Below, in pieces: positions 1 to 7,705 of a stretch of DNA of 51,804 nt; within the stretch, counting starts at the first letter, position 1, and each line of letters starts with the position of its first letter. The notes below the pieces were generated by a model that saw nothing but the letters and a program-made list of their open reading frames with translations, did no database searches and was not told where the DNA came from. This stretch comes from JACQXM01 sp964569425 (GTDB taxonomy: Bacteria > Planctomycetota > Phycisphaerae > UBA1845): contig CAZMVD010000018.1 of NCBI GenBank assembly GCA_964569425.1, positions 1 to 51,804 on the forward strand, read 5' to 3'. Position numbers and translations under genes: made by a program.

Positions 1-144
1 TGCACCAACAAGCCCATTGAGACGGTGGCCGAGGACACGGAGCGCGACCGGTTTCTCAATGCGGTGGAGGCGCACGCGTACGGCATTGTCGATGAGATTC
101 TGGAAGAGGAACCCAAGAAGAAAAAAGAATCGGCCGGTTCGTAA
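1..144 (+). CDS. clpP: ATP-dependent Clp protease proteolytic subunit, C-terminal part (5' end outside window)
   Basis: This is the last 47 residues of a ClpP serine peptidase, the degradative chamber that works with ClpX or ClpA. The open frame enters from the window edge and ends at TAA 142-144. It carries the ClpP C-terminal signature TERDRFLNAVEAHAYGIVDE. The aspartate in ERDRF aligns with the third member of the catalytic triad (Asp185 in E. coli precursor numbering), so this copy keeps its Asp. The Ser and His are outside the window. The tail is unusually lysine-rich (PKKKKE). A second clpP follows after 102 bases, so the two probably form a pair encoding a mixed tetradecamer; that pairing is inferred from position. 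Confidence 0.9.
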   Translation, partial: CTNKPIETVAEDTERDRFLNAVEAHAYGIVDEILEEEPKKKKESAGS

Positions 145-246
145 ATCGCTGCGCGGGCACCGGCGCCCGACGATTCAGACGCCGCCGGCCGCTAGCCGAT
201 GCGGCGATGCGAAGAGCCAACAACCCACGGAGTGAAGGAAACCATC

Positions 247-864
247 ATGGGTGTCGTCAATCAGCGAGTTCCCTTCGTCATCGAAAGCACCGGCCGCGGC
301 GAGCGCGAGATGGATATCTTCTCGCGCTTGCTCAAGGATCGCATCGTCTTCCTGACCGGCGGGATCGACGACGAGATCGCCAATCTGGTGATTGCGCAGT
401 TGCTTTTCCTTTCAAACGAGGATCCCAAGGCCGACGTGCATTTGTATATCAATAGCCCCGGCGGGTCGGTGTCGGCGGGGCTGGCGATCTTTGACACCAT
501 GCAGTTTCTGCGGTGCGACGTGGCCACCTACAACGTGGGCCTGTCGGCGAGCATGGGGGCGATCATTCTGTGCGGCGGGGCCAAGGGCAAGCGTTATCTG
601 CTGCCCAACGCGCGGACGCTGCTGCACCAGCCGCTGATCGGCGGGGTGATGCAGGGCTCGGCGACGGACCTGTCCATCGAGGCGGAAGAAATCATCCGGC
701 TGCGCAAGGTGCTGTATGCGATCATCTCCACGCGCAGCGGCAAGGATATCAAACAGGTGGAGAAGGACTGCGACCGCAACAAATGGCTGGACGCCGGGGA
801 GGCGGTGGCGTATGGCCTGGGTGATTCGATCCTCGAGCGTATGCCGCTCACCGGGCCGCGTTAG
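247..864 (+). CDS. clpP: ATP-dependent Clp protease proteolytic subunit, second paralogue with Asp-to-Asn triad change
   Basis: A 205-residue ClpP of normal family length. I chose ATG 247 because an AAGGAA ribosome site sits just upstream; longer in-frame starts lack one. The nucleophilic Ser lies in LSASMGAII and the His in LLHQPLIGG. YINSPGGSVSAG is the oxyanion region. The position equivalent to E. coli Asp185 (ERDRFL) reads DRNKWL, so the triad Asp is replaced by Asn. The same replacement is known in Listeria ClpP1, which is active mainly in a mixed complex with a second ClpP. By analogy this subunit may depend on the upstream clpP product. The pair is probably co-transcribed. Family assignment is certain; altered activity is an inference. 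Confidence 0.96.
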   Translation: MGVVNQRVPFVIESTGRGEREMDIFSRLLKDRIVFLTGGIDDEIANLVIAQLLFLSNEDPKADVHLYINSPGGSVSAGLAIFDTMQFLRCDVATYNVGLSASMGAIILCGGAKGKRYLLPNARTLLHQPLIGGVMQGSATDLSIEAEEIIRLRKVLYAIISTRSGKDIKQVEKDCDRNKWLDAGEAVAYGLGDSILERMPLTGPR

Positions 865-924
865 GTGACTTTCTCCTAACACGGCGCCGCAGTTGTTCAT
901 TCCATTGATACGATGAGTGTGTGA

Positions 925-963
925 GAGTCCGCCGAGGCCCGGTGATGCCGGGGGCGCGGACTC
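925..963. terminator. Possible bidirectional terminator between convergent clpP and trpG-type genes
   Basis: GAGTCCGC (925-932) pairs perfectly with GCGGACTC (956-963), with an inner CCCGG/CCGGG helix (938-942/948-952). It lies between two convergent genes, where a shared terminator is expected. No clear T-run follows on either side, so intrinsic termination is not proven. Confidence 0.5.
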
Positions 964-976
964 CCCCATGACTTTC

Positions 977-1546
<570 letters not shown>

Positions 1547-1693
1547 GCGGTAAGGCTAAGGCGCTGCCGCTGTGGCCGCAAGCAAGGGACGAGGCGAGAA
1601 GAGAATTGCGGATTGGGGATTGCGGATTGCGGAAGAGCGGTGAAGTGCCGGAGGGACGAGGCGCGTGGCGGGAGGCGTGAGTTGGAGCAAACG

Positions 1694-1709
1694 TGTTTCA
1701 CGTGAAACA
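1694..1709. other. parS site 1 (ParB/Spo0J binding palindrome)
   Basis: TGTTTCACGTGAAACA is a perfect 16 bp palindrome. It differs from the Bacillus parS consensus (TGTTCCACGTGAAACA) at one base and matches the form common in other phyla. Flanking CAAAC and GTTTG extend the symmetry. Confidence 0.88.
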
Positions 1710-1821
1710 GGTTTGCGGAAGAAAGCCGAAACGCGGAAAACCGAAACGCCGAATTGGCGAGTTCGAAAGGCAGCAGGCAGCGGGCAACGAGGCAGCCAGG
1801 CGATAAGGCGCTACGCAAGTG

Positions 1822-1837
1822 TGTTTCGCGCGAAACA
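1822..1837. other. parS-like site 2, variant centre
   Basis: TGTTTCGCGCGAAACA is a perfect palindrome with CGCG in place of CACGTG at the centre. Flanking CGCAAG and CTTGCG extend the dyad, as at site 1. ParB affinity for this variant may be lower. Confidence 0.75.
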
Positions 1838-1895
1838 GACTTGCGCGACGATGGGTGCGCAAGCGGGCACGGAGGCCCGCGCCACTGCGCAGCGT

Positions 1896-1911
1896 TGTTT
1901 CACGTGAAACG
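1896..1911. other. parS site 3 (15 of 16)
   Basis: TGTTTCACGTGAAACG matches site 1 except for the last base. It is followed by GAGCTTGCGG, which resembles the flanks of the other sites. Confidence 0.82.
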
Positions 1912-2000
1912 AGCTTGCGGGAGAAAACCGAAACGCCGAAAGCCGCAACGCCGAAATGGCGAGGCGGAAGGCGGATTGGGTGGAGGTGTTAAATTGGGGA

Positions 2001-2016
2001 TGTTTCACGTGAAACA
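2001..2016. other. parS site 4
   Basis: TGTTTCACGTGAAACA, identical to site 1, followed by AGTTTGCGC, which resembles the GGTTTGCGG after site 1. Confidence 0.88.
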
Positions 2017-2294
2017 AGTTTGCGCTGGGTCCGCGCCAGTTATTTGGCCCGTGCGGCGTGGAGTTATCGGGCGAAATATTATAGGACGACGAATGAGGCG
2101 GGTGGCGATGTTAGGGTTGTGGTTGCCGCTTTGGTCGGCGGCGGCGCGATTCAAGTGTGCGTGGTGGCGCGGGTTGGGCGGCGGCATAGCGCGTGCGGTT
2201 TGGATGGGCAAGACGCGAATTTGGTGGCCGTTGATTATTCGTGAACCGTGCCGGGGGCGTGCGGCTCGTCCGTCTTCCGGGCGGGGAGGGCGCA

Positions 2295-2311
2295 GGCGGG
2301 CAAAGCCCGCC
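2295..2311. repeat. Palindromic intergenic repeat (GGCGGGC hairpin)
   Basis: GGCGGGCAAAGCCCGCC has seven-base arms and a three-base loop. It is the same element that occurs five times between 7050 and 7415 with an AGA loop. Confidence 0.7.
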
Positions 2312-2385
2312 CTCCCTGTTCGCCTGGTGCTCGCGGCTTGGCGGGGTGATAACGGCGGGAGACCGACCTATCCGTTGGGCGTGAG

Positions 2386-2928
2386 TTAGCAGAGTGACTC
2401 CAGGATGGCACTTAGCGCCTGCGGGGTGGGGATGGTGCCGCGCAGGTTGAGCACGGGGCAGGTCTGGGAGGCGAGGTAGGCTTGGTGGCGGGCGAGGGTT
2501 TTGCCGTCGACGTCGCCTTCGTCGTAGCGCGACGCCCAGGCGATGAAGGCTTCGTGGTCGGTGTGCATGTCGCCGCCTTCGAGGATGCGCCGGCCGAAGC
2601 GCTCAAGTTCGCGGCGGCGCAGGCGCTCGAGTCGCACGGGCGCGGGCACCCAGAGGAACACGATCAAGGTGAAGTCGAGCTGCGGGGCAGGCTCCCACCC
2701 GGCGACGCCGCCGGAGAGGACCCAGCTTTCGGTGCGGCTGAGATCGGCGGTAATGAGGGCATGGCGTTCGTGCGGCGGGCGCGGATGGCGGAACGGCGGA
2801 TCGGAGGGTGCGTGGTAGTAGTCGTCGGCATCGACATGGGGCACGGCGAGTGCGGCGGCGAGTTCGCGGCCGAGGGTGGATGCGCCGCAGCCGGAGGCGC
2901 CGAGGATGTTGATGCGGTGGGCGGTCAT
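2386..2928 (-). CDS. P-loop nucleotide kinase-like protein with lysine-less Walker A
   Basis: A 180-residue P-loop NTPase of the adenylate/shikimate kinase-like type. The N-terminal loop reads GASGCGASTLG, so the Walker A lysine (GxxxxGK[ST]) is Ala. A related family usually annotated as adenylate kinase or AAA ATPase carries GASGSGTSTLG at this place, so the missing lysine is a family trait rather than decay. VDADDYY and DPPFRHPRPP are further conserved blocks, and LDFTLIVFLWVPAPVRLERL is the following strand and helix. The substrate is unknown. ATG 2928 is the only good start, with no clear ribosome site. The gene stands alone, with the next cassette 101 bases downstream on the same strand. 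Confidence 0.8.
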   Translation of the reverse strand: MTAHRINILGASGCGASTLGRELAAALAVPHVDADDYYHAPSDPPFRHPRPPHERHALITADLSRTESWVLSGGVAGWEPAPQLDFTLIVFLWVPAPVRLERLRRRELERFGRRILEGGDMHTDHEAFIAWASRYDEGDVDGKTLARHQAYLASQTCPVLNLRGTIPTPQALSAILESLC

Positions 2929-3029
2929 GGGGGGAGTATAGCGATTCGGGGGGGGAGATGGTGTGGGGAGCAGGTCAGTAGCCCTCGCCGGTCGACAACT
3001 TGGAAATCGCGGTCACGAAGATGCGACGC

Positions 3030-4430
3030 CTACCCCAATGCCCTTGCCCATCGCTCAATGTAGCCGTCCGTGTCATCATGACCGAGATCTTTGCGCAGTG
3101 GATAACAGCTTCGCCACGGAGCCGCTTCACTGGTAATGTGGTCCGCTCTCTTATCCGCGTCGAGCGTTACGACTAATCCACGTTCTTTGAAGCGACTCAG
3201 AAGAAAATGGAATCGACACATTTTTGCGGCTGCGGGGGTTTGTGTATCTCTCCTCGAATCGGGCTTCGCTCGGTGCAACTGCCCGAATGCTGAGAATCGT
3301 GCCAGACTATCGGCGATTACACCCTTACAGATCTGACAGTCGCACACCTTCTCGAAGAATTCCGATGGAGTCGTGATACCGACGTCTGGAAAGCATCGCT
3401 GTATGTCAGGGACACCAACACGCTTTCGGATCGGTGGCAGGTAATACCGCACAGTCGGGGCAGCCGCGCCAATGACCTTGGCTACGTCGCTCCTTTCGCC
3501 GTAGCCAACGCCGTGACTTATACCTGTAAGTCCATCATGTGCCAGCAGCATGCTGAAATAGCCACCGTGGAGGTTGTAGACTTGAACATGTTTGCCGAGC
3601 CTGGTGACGATACGACGAAACGCCTGAAGCTCCTCGACCGTTGCATGCAATTCATCGAACCCATCGAACCATAGCCATACTCCTTCGACTCCAGCTTCTG
3701 AAAGTTGGCCTGTGAGAACATCTAGGCGATGGGAGTCTCTAAGCAGCGAGTCGTTCGCACAAATAACAGCATGAACAGGCACTGGCGGATGCAGGGCGAC
3801 AGAACGGTTAATTAGGTCGAGCGAGACTGCAAAGCCGTCGTCGGCCCACTGTTCATGTACGTAAAAATACGGTGCGAAGGTCGCAGCCGGTGTGCCGATT
3901 CCCTCGAACTCCTTCCTGAGTACCTCGTCCTCTGCTATTTCCGTTTCAATGAGCTGGCCGATGCGTTGGAGCTGATAGTCAATGACACCTTTGCAGAAGT
4001 CATCGCGATCTCCATCAGGAATTGTGGACGGATCAATGGCAGTGCATGATTGACCATCATTCACGCTATTTCTGAACCGCGGTCCAAGCGCGTCAGCAAG
4101 GCTCGTGTACGAGTCCTTGACAGTAGTGGACTGTCTCCTTGTCTTGCGGTCTGTCCGCGTGGATTTCAACGCATCGAGATCGGTCCGCTTCTTTCCTGTG
4201 CTCGGATCAATATATGACCCGAAGCAATAGGTCATGGGGTCCAGATAAAACCGCAGTGATGAGTCTTTCTTCCGCAGCACCGCCAACAGACTGGCGGTGG
4301 CGGTCGGCGTGATCTCCAGCAAGTTGGCCCCGAACATGATTCCGTCGTATTTGCCCGCCAGCTTGAGAAAATAGTCCTTCTCGGCGTGCGCGCCATAACG
4401 GAGCACGACTTTGGGCGGCTCGATGCTCAT
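3030..4430 (-). CDS. Divergent tRNA-guanine transglycosylase-like protein, last gene of a four-gene cassette
   Basis: A 466-residue protein of unproven function. The predicted strands suggest a TIM-barrel-type fold. Near residues 370-430 it has CDCQIC followed about 40 residues later by CRFHFLLSRF. That matches the Cys-x-Cys-x2-Cys...His zinc site of tRNA-guanine transglycosylases and DpdA-type DNA transglycosylases. A glycine-rich GISHGVGYGE and RYYLPPIRKRVG precede it, but the canonical catalytic block of TGT (around MPTR) is not visible, so activity is uncertain. The start is ATG 4430, whose ATGA overlaps the stop of the upstream nuclease gene; a TTG six bases earlier is less likely. Base composition is lower in GC than the neighbours, suggesting transfer. 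Alternative: an unrelated zinc-binding barrel. Confidence 0.6.
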   Translation of the reverse strand: MSIEPPKVVLRYGAHAEKDYFLKLAGKYDGIMFGANLLEITPTATASLLAVLRKKDSSLRFYLDPMTYCFGSYIDPSTGKKRTDLDALKSTRTDRKTRRQSTTVKDSYTSLADALGPRFRNSVNDGQSCTAIDPSTIPDGDRDDFCKGVIDYQLQRIGQLIETEIAEDEVLRKEFEGIGTPAATFAPYFYVHEQWADDGFAVSLDLINRSVALHPPVPVHAVICANDSLLRDSHRLDVLTGQLSEAGVEGVWLWFDGFDELHATVEELQAFRRIVTRLGKHVQVYNLHGGYFSMLLAHDGLTGISHGVGYGERSDVAKVIGAAAPTVRYYLPPIRKRVGVPDIQRCFPDVGITTPSEFFEKVCDCQICKGVIADSLARFSAFGQLHRAKPDSRRDTQTPAAAKMCRFHFLLSRFKERGLVVTLDADKRADHITSEAAPWRSCYPLRKDLGHDDTDGYIERWARALG

Positions 4431-4843
4431 GCGCAAGTCGCTCCCAACAACTCAACATAGAAGTCGCGGTAATCCGGCATGACGACGACCGATTGCTGTG
4501 GAGGACATAGGACTACACAGCGGGGACCGGGTTGAACTCCAATCAAACCGAGTCCATGCTGTTCGAGTAGGGGGATTTCAACCCTTTTGGCAGCCCGCCA
4601 AGGAAGCGCCAAGTACACACGATCCGCACAGAGCTGATAAACAAGCGCCTGTTCAAACGCTCGAGTCCAACGCGACAGCTTTAGTTCGACAGCGACCGTC
4701 ACTTGCGTTGGCGCAGCGTATCCGTACAAATCAATGCTGTATTCGAAGAACTGAACTTCGTCTTGCTGATGTCCGAAGCCACGACGCCGCAATGAGCGTT
4801 GGACCGGTGCAAGGAGTGCAGATTCTCTAGGGAAGGTCTGCAT
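4427..4843 (-). CDS. PD-(D/E)XK nuclease-fold protein, third gene of the cassette
   Basis: A 138-residue protein with the core of a PD-(D/E)XK nuclease. The pattern is an Asp in EYSIDLYGY (about residues 33-41), then a strand ending in VAVELKL (about 50-56) carrying the Glu-x-Lys pair, and then an Arg-Trp-containing helix. YQLCADRVYLALPW looks like the next helix and strand. Such folds are found in restriction, repair and anti-phage nucleases. The whole protein is little more than the catalytic core, so target choice may come from partner subunits. ATG 4843 lies inside the end of the upstream membrane-protein gene (17-base overlap), and the stop overlaps the next start as ATGA. Co-translation with both neighbours is likely. 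The substrate is unknown. Confidence 0.72.
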   Translation of the reverse strand: MQTFPRESALLAPVQRSLRRRGFGHQQDEVQFFEYSIDLYGYAAPTQVTVAVELKLSRWTRAFEQALVYQLCADRVYLALPWRAAKRVEIPLLEQHGLGLIGVQPGPRCVVLCPPQQSVVVMPDYRDFYVELLGATCA

Positions 4844-5444
4844 GTTTGTCCTTCAGGCCTTCGAAGATGTTGACTGAATGCATGATCCGCCACATAAACA
4901 CCACGGCAGCACATAGGAGTGCCCCCGAAGTGATGAATCCAAGAATGTGATGCCATTCCGATTTCGTAGTCCATACGTCGAATTTAGACAGTACCGCCAA
5001 TAGCGAAAAGACGCCTGATGTTACGGCCAACGCTAGAGTCAAACGCCGCAACCAAATCAGGGCGTGTGTGATGCAGGAGTCAGTCGCATCGAGTGAACGA
5101 AGGGACTTCAGCATTTGGCTATCGCTCTTGACAAAATCGCGAACCGCGTTTTGTAACGTTTCCCTTCCAGTTGTGTTGATGCGCGGTTTCGAGGAAACGG
5201 GATAACCGTCCGGTCGTAACAGTTGCGACAATTCAACCGACGTGTCCAGCATCAAGATTGGCTCAAAGACATCAACGAGAGACTGCGCGAGTGATCGGAG
5301 AACTCGTCCACGAAGCTCTCTCATCTCATCCTGTGGCTGTTTGCCAAATTTGGATTCGCCATGCAGCTTCCAGGTCGCGAGGACTGCTGCTGAGCAGAAG
5401 ACACTCTGAACCGTCAGGCCAAATCCCACGAGGTCCGCACTCAA
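4827..5444 (-). CDS. Three-helix membrane protein, second gene of the cassette
   Basis: About 205 residues, no family recognised. A hydrophobic helix lies near the N-terminus (GFGLTVQSVFCSAAVLA). It is followed by a soluble stretch of about 100 residues and two helices near the C-terminus (LALAVTSGVFSLLAVL and ILGFITSGALLCAAVVFMW). This layout resembles membrane effectors of several defence systems, but that is analogy only. I chose TTG 5444 because it overlaps the upstream stop as TTGA and has AAAGGG about ten bases before it. A GTG at 5498 would lengthen the protein by 18 residues and overlap the upstream gene by 58 bases. The coding stretch is visibly richer in A and T than the window average. 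Confidence 0.65.
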   Translation of the reverse strand: MSADLVGFGLTVQSVFCSAAVLATWKLHGESKFGKQPQDEMRELRGRVLRSLAQSLVDVFEPILMLDTSVELSQLLRPDGYPVSSKPRINTTGRETLQNAVRDFVKSDSQMLKSLRSLDATDSCITHALIWLRRLTLALAVTSGVFSLLAVLSKFDVWTTKSEWHHILGFITSGALLCAAVVFMWRIMHSVNIFEGLKDKHADLP

Positions 5445-6058
5445 TTCAACGCGCCCTTTCGCAGGACCTTGTCGCGAATCTCCGACTCGCTGGTCCACCC
5501 TTCATCTTCGTACTTAGTGTATACATAGTAGAGAAGGTCTTGAAGGGAATAGTTGGCGAACTTCGACTTGATTCTGCGGATGCCGTCGACGAACGGCTGT
5601 TTGTTCGTTTCGTCGAGAAGCGTCTTTACCCGTTCCAATCCCTTGGGAGTCAGCGTGAACTTGCGTTCCTCAAACGAGTCTGCCGTGCTAGCCTCGGATC
5701 GACTATGCACACTCTGGAACGGGCGAGCATCGTCACCCATGAGGTGCTCGAACGACAATTCCTCGATCTCGGCTGCTTCCGCTTCGGTCGCCTCACCCTG
5801 ATCTTCGCTCTTGATGAGACCGAGATTCTCCAGAAGTTCCAACTCGTCGTAGAGCTTTCTAGAATACGGGCCGGCTTTGTACGCTTTGAACTCGAACCCG
5901 CGATCTACTTCTTCGATTCCTGCTTCTTTCCAGAGGAGAAAGAGCAGCTTCTGAAGTCGCGTCATGCCTCCAATACCGGCAGATGTCGAGCCGGAATCGT
6001 CGGTTCCCAAGAGGAGCAAAAGCAGTGACTGCCTTGAGATTGCTGGTGCGTCACCCAT
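5441..6058 (-). CDS. SocA/Panacea-like winged-helix protein, first gene of the cassette
   Basis: A 205-residue protein. Residues about 28-80 read GGMTRLQKLLFLLWKEAG, then FEFKAYKAGPYSRKLYDELE and LLENLGLIKSED. This pattern, with the hallmark F-x-A/P-Y-K-x-GP(Y/F)S, belongs to the broad group of SocA/Panacea (DUF4065)-like proteins, many of which act as antitoxins or regulators beside toxins and defence genes. The C-terminal part (KFTLTPKGLERVKTLLDE, then YVYTKYEDEGWTS) fits a winged-helix fold. I chose ATG 6058 because GGAG lies seven bases upstream; the open frame runs much further into repeat DNA. It probably starts the operon and may be its regulator or antitoxin. Assignment is by motif only. 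Confidence 0.7.
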   Translation of the reverse strand: MGDAPAISRQSLLLLLLGTDDSGSTSAGIGGMTRLQKLLFLLWKEAGIEEVDRGFEFKAYKAGPYSRKLYDELELLENLGLIKSEDQGEATEAEAAEIEELSFEHLMGDDARPFQSVHSRSEASTADSFEERKFTLTPKGLERVKTLLDETNKQPFVDGIRRIKSKFANYSLQDLLYYVYTKYEDEGWTSESEIRDKVLRKGALN

Positions 6059-6228
6059 TCGCGTCTCCGCTCTGTCACGTCGCCATCGGACTCCGGAATG
6101 TCCCAAGATCGTGAGTAATCGTAGCAGCTGAAACGTGAAGCGCCCAGCGGCATGAGCTGGGAAACCGCGAGTTCGTTGGCGGCGGAATCCGCAATCCCGG
6201 TGGGGTTGGGGATGCGGGGGGCGGGTGT

Positions 6229-6259
6229 CCCAGGGTAGCCGCTGCGCGGCAACCCTGGG
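6229..6259. repeat. Long palindromic repeat (CCCAGGGT hairpin)
   Basis: CCCAGGGT (6229-6236) pairs with ACCCTGGG (6252-6259), and GCCGC pairs with GCGGC inside, leaving a TGC loop. A second small hairpin (ACGCC TTT GGCGT) follows at about 6271-6283. Elements of this kind are widespread in planctomycete genomes. Confidence 0.65.
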
Positions 6260-6328
6260 CTGAGTTGCGTAACGCCTTTGGCGTAAAGGAGGGGCGCGGA
6301 TCGGATTGGGGAGTCGTGGCGTGGAGGA

Positions 6329-6530
6329 CCGCTCCAAGGCTGTTGCGGTACCGGTGTGGGGGGCCGCTCCATGGCTGTCGCGGTACCGGTGTGGGGAACC
6401 GCTCCATGGCTGTCGCGGTACCGGTGTGGGGAACCGCTCCATGGCTGTCGCGGTACCGATGTGGGGCGGCTCCATGGCGGTCTCGGTACCGATGTGGGGC
6501 GGCTCCATGGCTATCGCGGTGTGGGAAACC
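6329..6530 (+). repeat. Tandem repeat, six copies of a 33-35 base unit
   Basis: Successive units begin near 6329, 6364, 6399, 6434, 6467 and 6500. Each contains CGCTCCATGGCTGTCGCGGT then ACCGGTGTGGGG, with the last copies reading ACCGATG. Units 2-4 are nearly identical. Two degenerate copies recur at 7493-7560. Confidence 0.8.
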
Positions 6531-6533
6531 CCC

Positions 6534-6640
6534 CTCAATCCCCCCTTGGTAAGGGGGGAGGGTGGCGGCTGCGGCGGAGTTCGCTGCGGCACTTTCGAAG
6601 TTCCCCTCAATCCCCCCTTGGTAAGGGGGGAGGGTGGCGG
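6534..6640 (+). repeat. Direct repeat pair carrying CCCCCCTT/AAGGGGGG hairpins
   Basis: CCCTCAATCCCCCCTTGG plus TAAGGGGGGAGGGTGGCGG occurs twice, with hairpins at 6540-6558 and 6612-6630. A weaker relative (TCCCCCTTGTGAAGGGGGA) lies at 9160-9178. Confidence 0.75.
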
Positions 6641-7049
6641 GCGGAGCCCGCTCTACGGGTTTAGCTCGCTTCGCGCTCGCGGCTCGTGGGGTAGAGGGCG
6701 GACGCGTCTCGGATTGGCAGAGGGCACGCTCGCTTTGCGCTAGCGGCTCGTTCGGGTGGTGGCCCCTGCGCGGTTGACGGTCGCCATATAATTGTGAACG
6801 GTGTTGGGGACGATATTGGATCGTCCGCCCTCCGGGCGGGGAGTTCAGGAGATCGAATCCGGCGGCTGAAGCCGCCGGCAACCATCGTTCGCCCTGCGGG
6901 CGGAGGAGCGGGATGGCGGCTTTCTTTCGGGGGCGGTTCGGATTGGCGGAGGGGACGCTCGCTTCGCGCTCGCGGCTCGTGGTGTCGCGCGCCTGGCACT
7001 CGCGGGTCGCAGCTTCGCTCGCTTCGCACTCGTGGCTCGTGGGGGTGGT

Positions 7050-7415
7050 GGCGGGCAGAGCCCGCCCTACTCGCTCGCGGGTCGCAGCTTCGCTCGCTTC
7101 GCGCTCGTGGCTCGTGGGGGTGGTGGCGGGCAGAGCCCGCCCTACTCGCTGGCACTCGAGGGTCGCAGCTTCGCTCGCTTCGCACTCGTGGCTCGTACCG
7201 GGTCGGTCCCTTGGCGCTCGCGGCTCGTTGGGTTGTAGGCGGGCAGAGCCCGCCCTACTCGCTCGCGGGTCGCAGCTTCGCTCGCTTCGCACTCGTGGCT
7301 CGTGGGGGTGGTGGCGGGCAGAGCCCGCCCTACTCGCTAACCTGGCGCTCGCGGCGGGTGGTGTCACCCACCTGTCGCTCGCGGCTCGTTGGGTTGTAGG
7401 CGGGCAGAGCCCGCC
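7050..7415 (+). repeat. Five GGCGGGCAGAGCCCGCC hairpins in long direct repeats
   Basis: The hairpin occurs at 7050-7066, 7125-7141, 7238-7254, 7313-7329 and 7399-7415. Several copies sit in repeats of about 75 bases that also contain GGTCGCAGCTTCGCTCGCTT. None has a gene-like context. Confidence 0.8.
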
Positions 7416-7705
7416 CTACTCGCTGTCTCCCAAAAGTACCTCCAACACACCGGGCATGTTACCGCCCGGCGGGAGACAGCCTTTCATGGGATTACTCGCT
7501 GTCGCGGTACCGACGGGGGGACCGCTTTATGGCTGTCGCGGTACCGATGGCCTGGGGTTGTGGGGGTATTGCAGACGGGGCGAGTGAACGAGGTGCGAGC
7601 GTCCGCGCGGCCTGCCTTTGACGCTGAGTGGGCAATGACCGGTTGGAAAACCGGTCCCACACCGGGGGGCAAGCCCGCGGCTTGTTGAGGGTCCGTAGTG
7701 CGTTT

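Larger units (their letters stand above)
1547..2385. other. Gene-free parS locus (centromere-like region)
   Basis: This 839-base stretch has open frames but none with a recognisable domain or ribosome site. It holds four ParB-type palindromes between 1694 and 2016, listed separately. Two of the spacers are alike: after sites 1 and 3 comes a block rich in CCGAAACGCCGAA ending in TTGGCGAG or ATGGCGAG, so a module of palindrome plus spacer seems duplicated. Short GGATTGCGG tandems lie at about 1608-1640. From 2017 to 2385 I see only one palindromic repeat (2295-2311). Confidence 0.7.
6059..7705. repeat. Gene-free field of short palindromic and tandem repeats
   Basis: No credible gene in 1.65 kb; the long open frames here are translated repeats without ribosome sites. 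Contents: a long hairpin at 6229-6259, six tandem copies of a 33-35 base unit at 6329-6530, two CCCCCCTT hairpins at 6540-6558 and 6612-6630, many copies of a CTCGCTTCGCxCTCGxGGCTCGT phrase, and five GGCGGGCAGAGCCCGCC hairpins at 7050-7415. Two more degenerate copies of the tandem unit lie at 7493-7560, and an ACCGG(T/C)T palindrome at about 7638-7660. The possible promoter of the four-gene cassette must lie at its left edge, but I see no clear hexamers. Confidence 0.75.

Noticed and set aside
1665..2389. Open frames through the parS block (80 and 211 codons)
   Set aside because: They run through palindromes and spacer repeats, have no ribosome site and show no domain.
6329..6530. Tandem repeats considered as a CRISPR array
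   Set aside because: Units follow one another without unique spacers, and there are no cas genes.
6075..7367. A 430-codon minus-strand frame and several plus-strand frames in the repeat field
   Set aside because: Their translations are only repeat units (RARGSW-, GTGVGNRS-like) with no start signal.
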